DNA of 64,000 nucleotides from Flavobacterium sp. UMI-01. GTDB taxonomy: Bacteria; Bacteroidota; Bacteroidia; Flavobacteriales; Flavobacteriaceae. The translations under genes and the position numbers were made by a program. The stretch lies in contig NZ_BPLU01000038.1 in assembly GCF_019656315.1 (NCBI RefSeq), forward strand, positions 1 to 64,000, read 5' to 3'. Positions 53,746-61,722 of this stretch are shown here, piece after piece. Position 1 is the first letter of the stretch; every line of letters begins with the position of its first letter. The notes under the pieces were generated by a model. That model was not told the origin of the DNA. It saw only the letters and a list, made by a program, of their open reading frames with translations, and searched no databases.

Positions 53746-54306
53746 ATGAACCAAGATAAGTTTATTTTTTGTCTGGAAGCAGTAGCTGATGTAGATACTA
53801 CCACTGATACAACAACCTTTCAAAACCTTGAAAAAATCGCTTTTTACGAAGGCATAACTAGTATCCACAAAACCTGCGATACCATTGAAGGATTAGAAGA
53901 AAGCCTACAAGCCTTACTTTACGACGATCACCACTTTAAGGATTACGAAATTATCTATTTAGTTATGCCTGGAGAAGCCAATAGCATATGTCTTAATAAC
54001 TACTATTACAGCTTCGATGAAATAGCCGAACTTTTTGAAGGAAAAATGAAAGGCAAGATTCTCCATTTTGCCAACACAAAACTTGTTGACCTTACCGAAG
54101 AAGAAGCCCAATACTTTCTTGATATTACAGGAGCCAAAGCAGTATCCGGCTACGGAACAATCAACCGTCAATTTTCCAGCTTAATTCTTGACAACGCTTT
54201 TTTTGGTTTATGTCAAGACGGTGACAATCTTATTGACATTGTAGAATCATTACACAAAAAACATTACGCACTGTACAAACTTCTTGATTTTAGACTCTAT
54301 TACTAA
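53746..54306 (+). CDS. Conserved protein of unknown function (DUF6642-like)
   Basis: A 186-aa soluble, acidic protein without a signal peptide. It starts MNQDKFIFCLEAVAD, with a Rossmann-like alternation of strands and helices (YEIIYLVMPGEANSI near 65, ITGAKAVSGYGTIN near 130). The architecture is reminiscent of caspase-like/CHAT folds or short nucleotide-binding proteins, but no catalytic pair is evident to me. Similar proteins occur as single genes across Flavobacteriia. The family name is from memory and tentative. It has no evident operon partner. Confidence 0.55.
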   Translation: MNQDKFIFCLEAVADVDTTTDTTTFQNLEKIAFYEGITSIHKTCDTIEGLEESLQALLYDDHHFKDYEIIYLVMPGEANSICLNNYYYSFDEIAELFEGKMKGKILHFANTKLVDLTEEEAQYFLDITGAKAVSGYGTINRQFSSLILDNAFFGLCQDGDNLIDIVESLHKKHYALYKLLDFRLYY

Positions 54307-54375
54307 TGTACAAAAAACTCAAAGTAAAGCAGTTTATTCAAACCCAAAAAATCCCAACCCCCTTTATTCAGATAC

Positions 54376-54402
54376 AAAAAAAGCCTCACAATTGTGAGGC
54401 TT
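54376..54402 (-). terminator. Terminator of rpmE
   Basis: AAGCCTCACAATTGTGAGGC plus TT (54381-54402) is a perfect 22-bp palindrome. The A-run at 54376-54382 is the U-tract on the minus strand. Confidence 0.85.
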
Positions 54403-54426
54403 GGTATAGAATAAAAACAAATTAAA

Positions 54427-54678
54427 TTATTTAATGTGTTTTGCGTATTTAGTTTTGAATTTATCAATACGTCCTGCAGTATCAATAAGTTTGCTTTTAC
54501 CTGTGTAAAAAGGGTGAGAAGTTCTAGAAATCTCCATTTTAACAACTGGATATTCAACACCTTCGTGGATGATTGTTTCTTTAGTATCTGCTGTTGATTT
54601 AGTGATAAAAACATCGTCATTTGACATGTCTTTGAAAGCAACTAATCTGTAATTCTCTGGGTGTACACCTTTTTTCAT
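54427..54678 (-). CDS. rpmE2: Type B 50S ribosomal protein L31
   Basis: An 83-aa L31 of the zinc-free class: it starts [19 protein letters not shown], contains [16 protein letters not shown], and has no Cys zinc pairs. I chose the ATG at 54678 because the family begins at this MKKGVHP; in-frame codons reach 54714. The promoter TTTG-N18-TACTTTTG (complement 54791-54820) lies upstream. Confidence 0.93.
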   Translation of the reverse strand: MKKGVHPENYRLVAFKDMSNDDVFITKSTADTKETIIHEGVEYPVVKMEISRTSHPFYTGKSKLIDTAGRIDKFKTKYAKHIK

Positions 54679-54790
54679 CTTGTAAATCTTTTTATTAGTT
54701 TGGCTATAATTCATTTTGCGGCTTTTCCTTTTTACAGAAAAGGTATAAACTCCTTATAACTTTTTATTTTTTAATATTAAATTGAGGATG

Positions 54791-54820
54791 CAAAAGTACA
54801 ATTATTTTTCAATAAACAAA
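54791..54820 (-). promoter_or_regulatory. Promoter of rpmE2
   Basis: On the minus strand, TTTG (complement 54817-54820), 18 nt, then TACTTTTG (complement 54791-54798). Confidence 0.6.
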
Positions 54821-54862
54821 TCATCGCTTAGTAATTTTTTAATAATTTGTAAAAATAGAATT

Positions 54863-54896
54863 TTGCACCTTCATAAATAGGGAATTGTTATATTTG
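54863..54896 (+). promoter_or_regulatory. Promoter of the DUF4199 gene
   Basis: A TTG at 54863-54865 and TATATTTG at 54889-54896, 24 nt before the ATG at 54921. The spacing is slightly long (23 nt). Confidence 0.5.
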
Positions 54897-54920
54897 CAGA
54901 CAAATAAAATTAAGAGGCTA

Positions 54921-55454
54921 ATGGTTCAAGAAATTATTAAAAGAAACGGTATCAAATATGGCATTATCACAGGTACTACCCTATCATTAATTACCGCTAT
55001 AATATATGCCGTTAATCTTGAGTTATTCATAGCTTGGTGGACAACACTATTAAGTTTTTCCATTTTTATCATCATCCCATCTATATTACTGATAGATACC
55101 AAAAAGGCACTTCAGGGCACGCTTAGTTTCAAAGAAGCTTTTACGACTTATTTTATATGTGCCTTAATTGGTTTACTAATCTCCGTAGCGTTCAAAGCAA
55201 TTTTATTCAATATCATTGACCCATCTATTAAAGTTTCCTTGTTGGAATTAACTATAAATTATATCAAGAGTACTTCTGGAAAATTTGGCGTTCCAGAAAC
55301 TTCTTTGAACGAAATGATTTCTAATCTAAAAAAAACAGACCCTTTTTCGATAACTGAGCAATTAAAAGGTGCTGTTGTCAATTTATTTTTCTGTGGTATT
55401 TTAGGATTAATTATGGCTGCGTTTTTCAAATCTAAACCTTCTCAAAATAACTAA
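54921..55454 (+). CDS. DUF4199 membrane protein
   Basis: A 177-aa protein from the ATG at 54921 (an upstream TTG at 54885 lies inside the promoter). Four hydrophobic segments lie at about 12-30, 34-54, 65-88 and 148-168. The family is widespread in Bacteroidota, usually directly before a family 2 glycosyltransferase gene, as here. Its function is unknown. The stop overlaps the next start by one base (TAATG), so the two are translationally coupled. Confidence 0.82.
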   Translation: MVQEIIKRNGIKYGIITGTTLSLITAIIYAVNLELFIAWWTTLLSFSIFIIIPSILLIDTKKALQGTLSFKEAFTTYFICALIGLLISVAFKAILFNIIDPSIKVSLLELTINYIKSTSGKFGVPETSLNEMISNLKKTDPFSITEQLKGAVVNLFFCGILGLIMAAFFKSKPSQNN

Positions 55455-56410
55455 TGAATTTATCTATTCTAATCCCTCTTTTGAATGAGGAAGAATCACT
55501 AAAAGAGCTGTACCAATGGATTATCAAGGTAATGCAAGCACACCAATACACCTATGAAGTTATTTTCCTCGACGATGGTAGTACGGATAATTCTTGGTCA
55601 CTGATTGAAGGTTTTTCAAAAGAAAATCCAAACATAAAGGGAATCCGTTTCATGAAAAACTTTGGTAAATCACAGGCCTTACATGCTGGTTTTGCACAAG
55701 CCAAAGGCGATGTCATAATCACTATGGATGCCGATTTACAAGACAGTCCAGATGAAATTCCAGACTTGTATGAGATGATTACGCAACAAAATTATGATTT
55801 AGTTTCAGGATGGAAAAAAAAGCGCTATGATTCGGTTGTAGCCAAAAATATTCCCTCTAAATTATTCAATTGGGCCGCACGTAAAACCTCTGGCGTACAA
55901 TTAAATGATTTTAACTGTGGCTTGAAAGCGTACAAGAATGTGGTAGTCAAAAACATTGAAGTTTCGGGTGAAATGCACCGTTACATCCCGGTATTGGCAA
56001 AAAATGCTGGTTTTGGAAAAATAGGCGAAAAAGTAGTAATTCACCAAGCCCGCAAATATGGTGAAACTAAATTTGGTATGGAACGTTTCATAAATGGTTT
56101 TTTAGATTTGATTACCATTTGGTTTTTATCTAAATTTGGCAAACGCCCTATGCATTTATTTGGAGCCATTGGTTCTATGATGTTCATTATCGGATTTGTA
56201 GCAGCTGGTTATATTGGTTTTTCAAAACTATATTATATGTACAATAACATGAAATATAGCTTAGTAACTAACAACCCTTGGTTTTACATTGCACTAACTA
56301 CAATGGTTTTAGGAACGCAATTGTTCTTGGCGGGTTTCCTTGGTGAAATCATTTTGAGGACTAAAAACAATGAAGAAAGATACAAGGTTGCCACAAGCGT
56401 AAATTTATAA
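55454..56410 (+). CDS. Family 2 glycosyltransferase with two C-terminal helices (DPM1/ArnC-like)
   Basis: A 318-aa membrane-associated glycosyltransferase. The GT2 domain starts NLSILIPLLNEEESLKELYQ, with the Asp of FLDDGSTDNSW (~40), MDADLQDSPDEIP (~91-103) and the acceptor-side HQARKYGETKFG. Two transmembrane helices lie at ~232-255 and ~270-295. The architecture matches enzymes that transfer a sugar to polyprenyl phosphate (DPM1, ArnC, GtrB). The acceptor and sugar are unknown. Confidence 0.87.
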   Translation: MNLSILIPLLNEEESLKELYQWIIKVMQAHQYTYEVIFLDDGSTDNSWSLIEGFSKENPNIKGIRFMKNFGKSQALHAGFAQAKGDVIITMDADLQDSPDEIPDLYEMITQQNYDLVSGWKKKRYDSVVAKNIPSKLFNWAARKTSGVQLNDFNCGLKAYKNVVVKNIEVSGEMHRYIPVLAKNAGFGKIGEKVVIHQARKYGETKFGMERFINGFLDLITIWFLSKFGKRPMHLFGAIGSMMFIIGFVAAGYIGFSKLYYMYNNMKYSLVTNNPWFYIALTTMVLGTQLFLAGFLGEIILRTKNNEERYKVATSVNL

Positions 56411-56538
56411 CTGATGCACAAATGCTAGAAGTTATATTTTTTTAAATAAAACAAAAGAGATTGCAAGACAAGAGCGCATTAAACTGACAAAGCAAATAAC
56501 TCCTAGAAAAATACTAAAAACTAAAGAATTTACTAAAA

Positions 56539-58266
56539 ATGGAAATCAAACAAAACATTTTGGACGCTGCCAACGAATGGTTGACTCCAGTTTTTGACAC
56601 AAAAACACAAGAAGAAGTACGCGCTTTAATAGCCAATTCTCCAAAAGAATTAGAAGAAAGCTTTTACAAGAGTTTAGAATTTGGAACAGGCGGAATGCGC
56701 GGAACTATGGGAGCTGGTGATAACAGAATCAATAAATACACTCTTGGAAAAAGCACACAAGGTCTTTCAAACTACTTGCACACAGCTTTCCCAAACAAAC
56801 CTTTAATGGCAGTAATTGCGTATGATTGCCGTCACAATAGTGATACCCTAGCCAAAGTGGTAGCAGATGTATTCTCAGCTAATGGAATCGAAGTATATCT
56901 ATTTTCGTCACTACGCCCTACTCCTGAGTTGTCATTTGCAGTAAAACATTTGGGGTGCCAATGCGGAATTGTATTGACAGCATCTCACAATCCACCAGAA
57001 TACAACGGTTACAAAGTATATTGGGAAGATGGTGGACAAATTGTTCCTCCACAAGATGGCGAAATCATTACTGTGATTGAAAATTTAAAATACAACCAAA
57101 TCAAATTTGATGCTAATGAAAATTTGATTCATTATATCGATAAAGATATTGACCAAGCGTTTATCGACTCTACTGTAGCTAACGCAAGTTTTGATACACC
57201 TACAGTTGCCAAAGACGATTTAAAAATTGTTTTCACTTCTTTACACGGAACATCCATTACGGTTACTCCAGCAACTTTAGCACAAGCGGGTTACAAAAAC
57301 GTAAGTATCGTGGAAGAACAAGCCATACCAAACGGCGATTTTCCAACCGTAAAATCACCAAATCCAGAAGAACCAGAAGCGCTGACTATGGCTTTAGAAT
57401 TGGCCGATAAAACCAATGCTGATATTGTTATTGGAACTGACCCTGATTGCGACCGTCTTGGTGTTGCAGTACGTAACAATGAAGGCAAAATGACTTTGTT
57501 GAACGGAAATCAAACGATGATTTTGATGACTGCATTTTTATTACAAAAATGGAAAAAAGCTGGAAAATTAAATGGCAAACAATTCGTAGCTTCTACTATT
57601 GTTTCAACTCCAATGATTATGGAATTAGCAACGGCTTATGGTGTGGAATACAAAAGCGGTTTGACTGGTTTTAAATGGATTGCCAAAATGGTAAAAGATT
57701 TCCCTGAACTACAATTCATTGGTGGTGGAGAAGAAAGTTTTGGTTTCATGGTAGGCGATGCTGTTCGCGATAAAGATGCCGTGGCTTCTACACTATTAAT
57801 TTGCGAAGTAGCTGCTCAAGCTAAAGCCAAAGGAAGCTCTGCATATCAAGAATTACTACAACATTATGTAGATTTTGGGTTCTACAAAGAGCACTTAATT
57901 TCATTGACTAAAAAAGGATTGGATGGTTTAGCCGAAATCAATCAAATGATGGTTAATTTACGTGAAAATCCTATCAAAGAAATCAATGGTCAACGCGTGG
58001 TAATGGTAGAGGATTATAAAGCCTCAAAAGCTAAAAACTTATTAACAGGCGAAGAAGAAACCCTTACAATGCCCAAAGCAGATGTACTTATTTACTATAT
58101 TGAAGATGGTTCAAAAATTTGTGCTAGACCTAGTGGAACCGAACCTAAAATTAAATTTTACATCAGTGTCAATACGGAATTAGAATCAGTTGCAAAATTT
58201 GAAGAGACTGAAGCGTATTTGAACGAAAAAATACAAAATATAATTATTGCAATGCAATTGAACTAA
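56539..58266 (+). CDS. Phosphohexomutase (phosphoglucomutase/phosphomannomutase family)
   Basis: A 575-aa alpha-D-phosphohexomutase that interconverts hexose 1- and 6-phosphates. The catalytic Ser is in TASHNPPEYNGYKVYW (~147), the Mg-binding loop is DPDCDRLGV (~300), the sugar-binding loop is GGGEESFGF (~395), and the phosphate-binding end has RPSGTEPKIKFY (~530). Its length suits the PGM2-like subgroup of Bacteroidota. The stop overlaps the ABC exporter start by one base. Confidence 0.92.
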   Translation: MEIKQNILDAANEWLTPVFDTKTQEEVRALIANSPKELEESFYKSLEFGTGGMRGTMGAGDNRINKYTLGKSTQGLSNYLHTAFPNKPLMAVIAYDCRHNSDTLAKVVADVFSANGIEVYLFSSLRPTPELSFAVKHLGCQCGIVLTASHNPPEYNGYKVYWEDGGQIVPPQDGEIITVIENLKYNQIKFDANENLIHYIDKDIDQAFIDSTVANASFDTPTVAKDDLKIVFTSLHGTSITVTPATLAQAGYKNVSIVEEQAIPNGDFPTVKSPNPEEPEALTMALELADKTNADIVIGTDPDCDRLGVAVRNNEGKMTLLNGNQTMILMTAFLLQKWKKAGKLNGKQFVASTIVSTPMIMELATAYGVEYKSGLTGFKWIAKMVKDFPELQFIGGGEESFGFMVGDAVRDKDAVASTLLICEVAAQAKAKGSSAYQELLQHYVDFGFYKEHLISLTKKGLDGLAEINQMMVNLRENPIKEINGQRVVMVEDYKASKAKNLLTGEEETLTMPKADVLIYYIEDGSKICARPSGTEPKIKFYISVNTELESVAKFEETEAYLNEKIQNIIIAMQLN

Positions 58267-60098
58267 TGGACAAAAGTTTATTAAAATTACTTCCCTATTT
58301 AAAGCCTTATAAACATCACATCATTTGGAATGTGATTTACAATATTTTATACGCCTTATTCAGTACCATTTCGATGCTGACCTTGTTGCCCGTACTAGAT
58401 GTTCTCTTTGGCAAAACCAAATCCATCTTCACAAAACCTGAATACACAGGCATTGGCAATATCAAACAATTTGGGACCGATTATTTATACTATCAAATTT
58501 CAATACTCACTCAAGGCAACAGCATACAAGTTGCCTTGCTTTTTGTTGTATTAATGGTTATCACGACCTTTTTACTCAAAAACCTGTTCAATTATCTTGC
58601 TTCCTTTCACATTATGCACCTCAAAAATGGGGTACTAAAGGATTTAAAAAAATCCATGTACGATAAAATTATTGAATTACCCATTTCGTATTATTCAGAA
58701 AAACGCAAAGGTGATATCATGGCTCGTATGCTTGGTGATGTCAATGAGGTACAAAATTCTTTTTTCTCCATTTTGGAATTGGTAGTAAAAGAACCTTTGA
58801 CTATTATTTTCACTTTGATTACCATGTTTATTATCAGTACCAAATTAACCTTGTTTGTATTGATTTTCATGCCATTATCAGGATGGATCATCTCTAAAGT
58901 TGCTAAAAACCTAAGAGCCAAATCGCTAGAAGCGCAAAAAGAAAGTGGATTTCTCATTTCAATTGTGGACGAAACATTGGGAGGCTTGAAAGTCATTAAA
59001 AGTTACAATGCCGAACCTAATTTCAAAAGCCGATTCAATGATTCAGTAATGCGACTATTGAATTTATCCAATAGCATTGGTGCCAAAAACAATCTAGCAT
59101 CACCTTTAAGTGAGTTTCTAGGCGTAACCACCATCGCTATTTTACTTTTTTATGGTGGTAATTTAGTATTAATAGACAAAACCCTTGATGGCTCTGCTTT
59201 TATCGTTTACCTCACGCTAGCGTTCAACATTCTTACTCCTGCAAAAGCCATTTCTAAAGCTTCTTATGCAGTAAAAAATGGTTTGGCAGCCGCAGAACGT
59301 GTTTTTGAAGTCTTGGAAGTAGAAAACGAAATTACCTCAAAACCAAATGCACTTACAAAAAATAGTTTCGATTCAGATATTACCATTAAAAACATTAACT
59401 TCAAATACGAAGACGAAAATGTACTAAAAGATTTTTCGCTTACTATTTATAAAGGACAAACTGTTGCTTTAGTGGGACAATCTGGAAGTGGAAAAAGTAC
59501 CATTGCCAACTTATTGACTCGTTTTTATGATGTAAACGAAGGCACTATTACCATAGATGGAATAAACATCAAAGACATGAACCTAGAATCGTTACGAGGT
59601 TTAATGGGATTAGTAACTCAGGACAGTATTTTGTTTAATGACACTATCAAAGCCAACATCGCTTTAGGAAAATTTGACGCTACCGATGAAGAGATTATTG
59701 CAGCGCTTAAAATTGCTAATGCATACGAATTTGTTAATGAATTACCACTTGGTATTCATACAAACATAGGTGATAGCGGAAACAAACTTTCAGGAGGACA
59801 AAAACAAAGGCTTTCAATTGCCCGTGCCGTATTGAAAAACCCGCCTATTATGATTTTGGACGAAGCCACTTCTGCATTGGATACAGAAAGTGAAAAATTT
59901 GTCCAAGTTGCTTTGGAAAACATGATGCAAAACAGAACTTCGATTGTCATTGCACACCGTTTATCTACTATTCAAAAAGCAGATGTCATTGTAGTGATGA
60001 AAAAAGGAAAAATTGTGGAATATGGTACTCATGAAGAGCTCATCAGCCATAATGGAACTTATAACAAATTGGTAACTTTACAATCTTTTGAATCGTAA
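58266..60098 (+). CDS. MsbA-like ABC exporter
   Basis: A 610-aa half-transporter with six helices in the first ~330 residues and a nucleotide-binding domain from ~365. The motifs are Walker A GQSGSGKSTI (~399), the Q-loop VTQDSILF, the signature LSGGQKQRLSIARA (~505) and Walker B IMILDEATSALD (~528), then the H-loop IAHRLST. The best guess is lipid/LPS export (MsbA type), but drug or peptide export is possible. It is coupled to the phosphohexomutase gene by a TAATG overlap. Confidence 0.9.
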   Translation: MDKSLLKLLPYLKPYKHHIIWNVIYNILYALFSTISMLTLLPVLDVLFGKTKSIFTKPEYTGIGNIKQFGTDYLYYQISILTQGNSIQVALLFVVLMVITTFLLKNLFNYLASFHIMHLKNGVLKDLKKSMYDKIIELPISYYSEKRKGDIMARMLGDVNEVQNSFFSILELVVKEPLTIIFTLITMFIISTKLTLFVLIFMPLSGWIISKVAKNLRAKSLEAQKESGFLISIVDETLGGLKVIKSYNAEPNFKSRFNDSVMRLLNLSNSIGAKNNLASPLSEFLGVTTIAILLFYGGNLVLIDKTLDGSAFIVYLTLAFNILTPAKAISKASYAVKNGLAAAERVFEVLEVENEITSKPNALTKNSFDSDITIKNINFKYEDENVLKDFSLTIYKGQTVALVGQSGSGKSTIANLLTRFYDVNEGTITIDGINIKDMNLESLRGLMGLVTQDSILFNDTIKANIALGKFDATDEEIIAALKIANAYEFVNELPLGIHTNIGDSGNKLSGGQKQRLSIARAVLKNPPIMILDEATSALDTESEKFVQVALENMMQNRTSIVIAHRLSTIQKADVIVVMKKGKIVEYGTHEELISHNGTYNKLVTLQSFES

Positions 60099-60151
60099 AA
60101 CAAGTTTGCTACATTTGATTGTACTATTTTAATCCTATTTAGTCTTAAAAA

Positions 60152-60853
60152 ATGTATCATAACAATCCAAATATAAAACTGCCGGAAAATCCAGATACCA
60201 TCATTTGGAAGTATCTGGATTTGTCTAAATTTCTTGAGTTATTGCTTTCTCGAAAATTATTCATGTCGCGTTCGGATAAATTTGAAGATCAATACGAAGG
60301 TACTTTTAGCGAACCCACTTATGAGGAGATTAAAAAGCTATCGACCAACAACCCCGACTTTTTAAAATATTACAAAACACATCGCGAAAAAGTAGCCATA
60401 AGCAGTTGGCATATCAACGAATACGAATCTTTTGCCATGTGGCAAATTTTCACTCAAAACAGTGAAGGATTAGCTATTCAATCCACTATCGGGAGATTAC
60501 AAAACGCTTTAAAACCCGAAGACACCTTTCAACAATACATTGGTGAAGTCAACTATATTGATTACAAAAAAGAATACATCCCCTTTGACGATATGTTTTT
60601 CCCTTTTCTATTCAAAAGAAAAAGTTTTCAGTACGAAAGAGAGGTTCGCATTATCACTGATGTTACTGCTAACAATATCACACTCAATGATGGATTAAAA
60701 ATACAGGTAGATATTAATCAACTCATTGAAAAAATTTACATCCATCCAAAATCTGAAAACTGGTATAAGAATTTGGTCATTCAACTCGTAAAGCAATTAG
60801 GATTTGATTTTACGATTGAAAAATCAGATTTAGAAAGCGACATTTTGATTTAA
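60152..60853 (+). CDS. DUF2971 domain-containing protein
   Basis: A 233-aa soluble protein. Family features are IIWKYLDLSKFLELLLSRKLFMSRSDKFEDQYEG near the start, then SSWHINEYESFAMWQIFTQNSEGLAIQST (~105) and KRKSFQYEREVRIITD (~152). DUF2971 proteins are often found in defence-related or phage-related surroundings, but none is evident here. The function is unknown. The gene converges with the lipoprotein gene, overlapping it by 4 bp. Confidence 0.8.
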   Translation: MYHNNPNIKLPENPDTIIWKYLDLSKFLELLLSRKLFMSRSDKFEDQYEGTFSEPTYEEIKKLSTNNPDFLKYYKTHREKVAISSWHINEYESFAMWQIFTQNSEGLAIQSTIGRLQNALKPEDTFQQYIGEVNYIDYKKEYIPFDDMFFPFLFKRKSFQYEREVRIITDVTANNITLNDGLKIQVDINQLIEKIYIHPKSENWYKNLVIQLVKQLGFDFTIEKSDLESDILI

Positions 60854-61572
60854 ATGGGTTCGTAACTTTTGACCTCCCAATCGTTGTGAGACAAATCGAT
60901 GTAATTGTAATGAACAACATCATTTTTGTCGAATTGACCGTTTTTATTTGTGTCTTCAACAGTTCTAAAATACAAACGGTTTTGAGATTCTATTAAATTC
61001 CAATCAATTAGCTCTTGAAAATTAACCGATATTTTGGTAAATTTTTCACCACTAACATCACTTAAATACAAACTTTTAATATCACTTGTATCAAGCTTAC
61101 CATCTCTGTTTGTATCTAAATCAAATAGGGTGTAAACCATAATTCTATTTTTGGTTCTTTCAGCAATACCACTCAAATATGTTGCTGTTTGTATCAATAC
61201 CGGTTTGTCACTTAATGCTCTTATAGAATCGGAATTGATGTGTTGAAATTTTAGATTCTGTAAATAACCTGTAATTTCATTTTCGCCATAATTAGAAATA
61301 GTAAAACTTAAATCAATAACACTTGAGGAACCATAACGTGATTTTGTCCCTCGCTCATACACTCGTAAATCACCTACAGGATGAATCAAATAATTAGTTC
61401 CTTCAATTTGGATGGGTAAATCCGCAATGGCAATTTGAGTGGAATCCACCTTGGTATAGGGCTTTTCTTTATTTGAGTTGTCGTAAATCACCTTAGGTTT
61501 TTCAACCTCTTCTTTACAACTGATTAATAGCGTAAAGGAAAAAAGCGCCAAGGCAAGTTTTATATTTTTCAT
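60850..61572 (-). CDS. Lipoprotein with EF-hand-like loops
   Basis: A 240-aa lipoprotein; the signal ends in TLLISC near residue 19, followed by KEEVEKP. Two calcium-loop-like motifs, DTNRDGKLDTSDI (~155) and DTNKNGQFDKNDV (~210), resemble EF-hand/dockerin-type loops. The rest is beta-rich and not recognised. It is exported to a membrane surface. The stop overlaps the convergent DUF2971 gene. Confidence 0.68.
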   Translation of the reverse strand: MKNIKLALALFSFTLLISCKEEVEKPKVIYDNSNKEKPYTKVDSTQIAIADLPIQIEGTNYLIHPVGDLRVYERGTKSRYGSSSVIDLSFTISNYGENEITGYLQNLKFQHINSDSIRALSDKPVLIQTATYLSGIAERTKNRIMVYTLFDLDTNRDGKLDTSDIKSLYLSDVSGEKFTKISVNFQELIDWNLIESQNRLYFRTVEDTNKNGQFDKNDVVHYNYIDLSHNDWEVKSYEPI

Positions 61573-61722
61573 AGCAATAGTATTTATTCAAAGGTTAGGC
61601 TCACTTTACTAAAACAAGGAACACAACCGTATTTACAAGACAATTTTAGTAATAGAATCAAAAGTAAACAATTTAAAAAATGGTTTTCGATTTCTTCTTA
61701 TCTTTTTTTACACTTTAAAAAA

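Noticed and set aside
54303..54641. A 112-aa minus-strand frame overlapping rpmE2
   Set aside because: It overlaps L31 in another frame, contains the terminator palindrome and has no protein-like motif.
60152..60853. DUF2971 gene as part of a defence island
   Set aside because: Its neighbours are an ABC exporter and a lipoprotein gene, with no nuclease, helicase or toxin partner.
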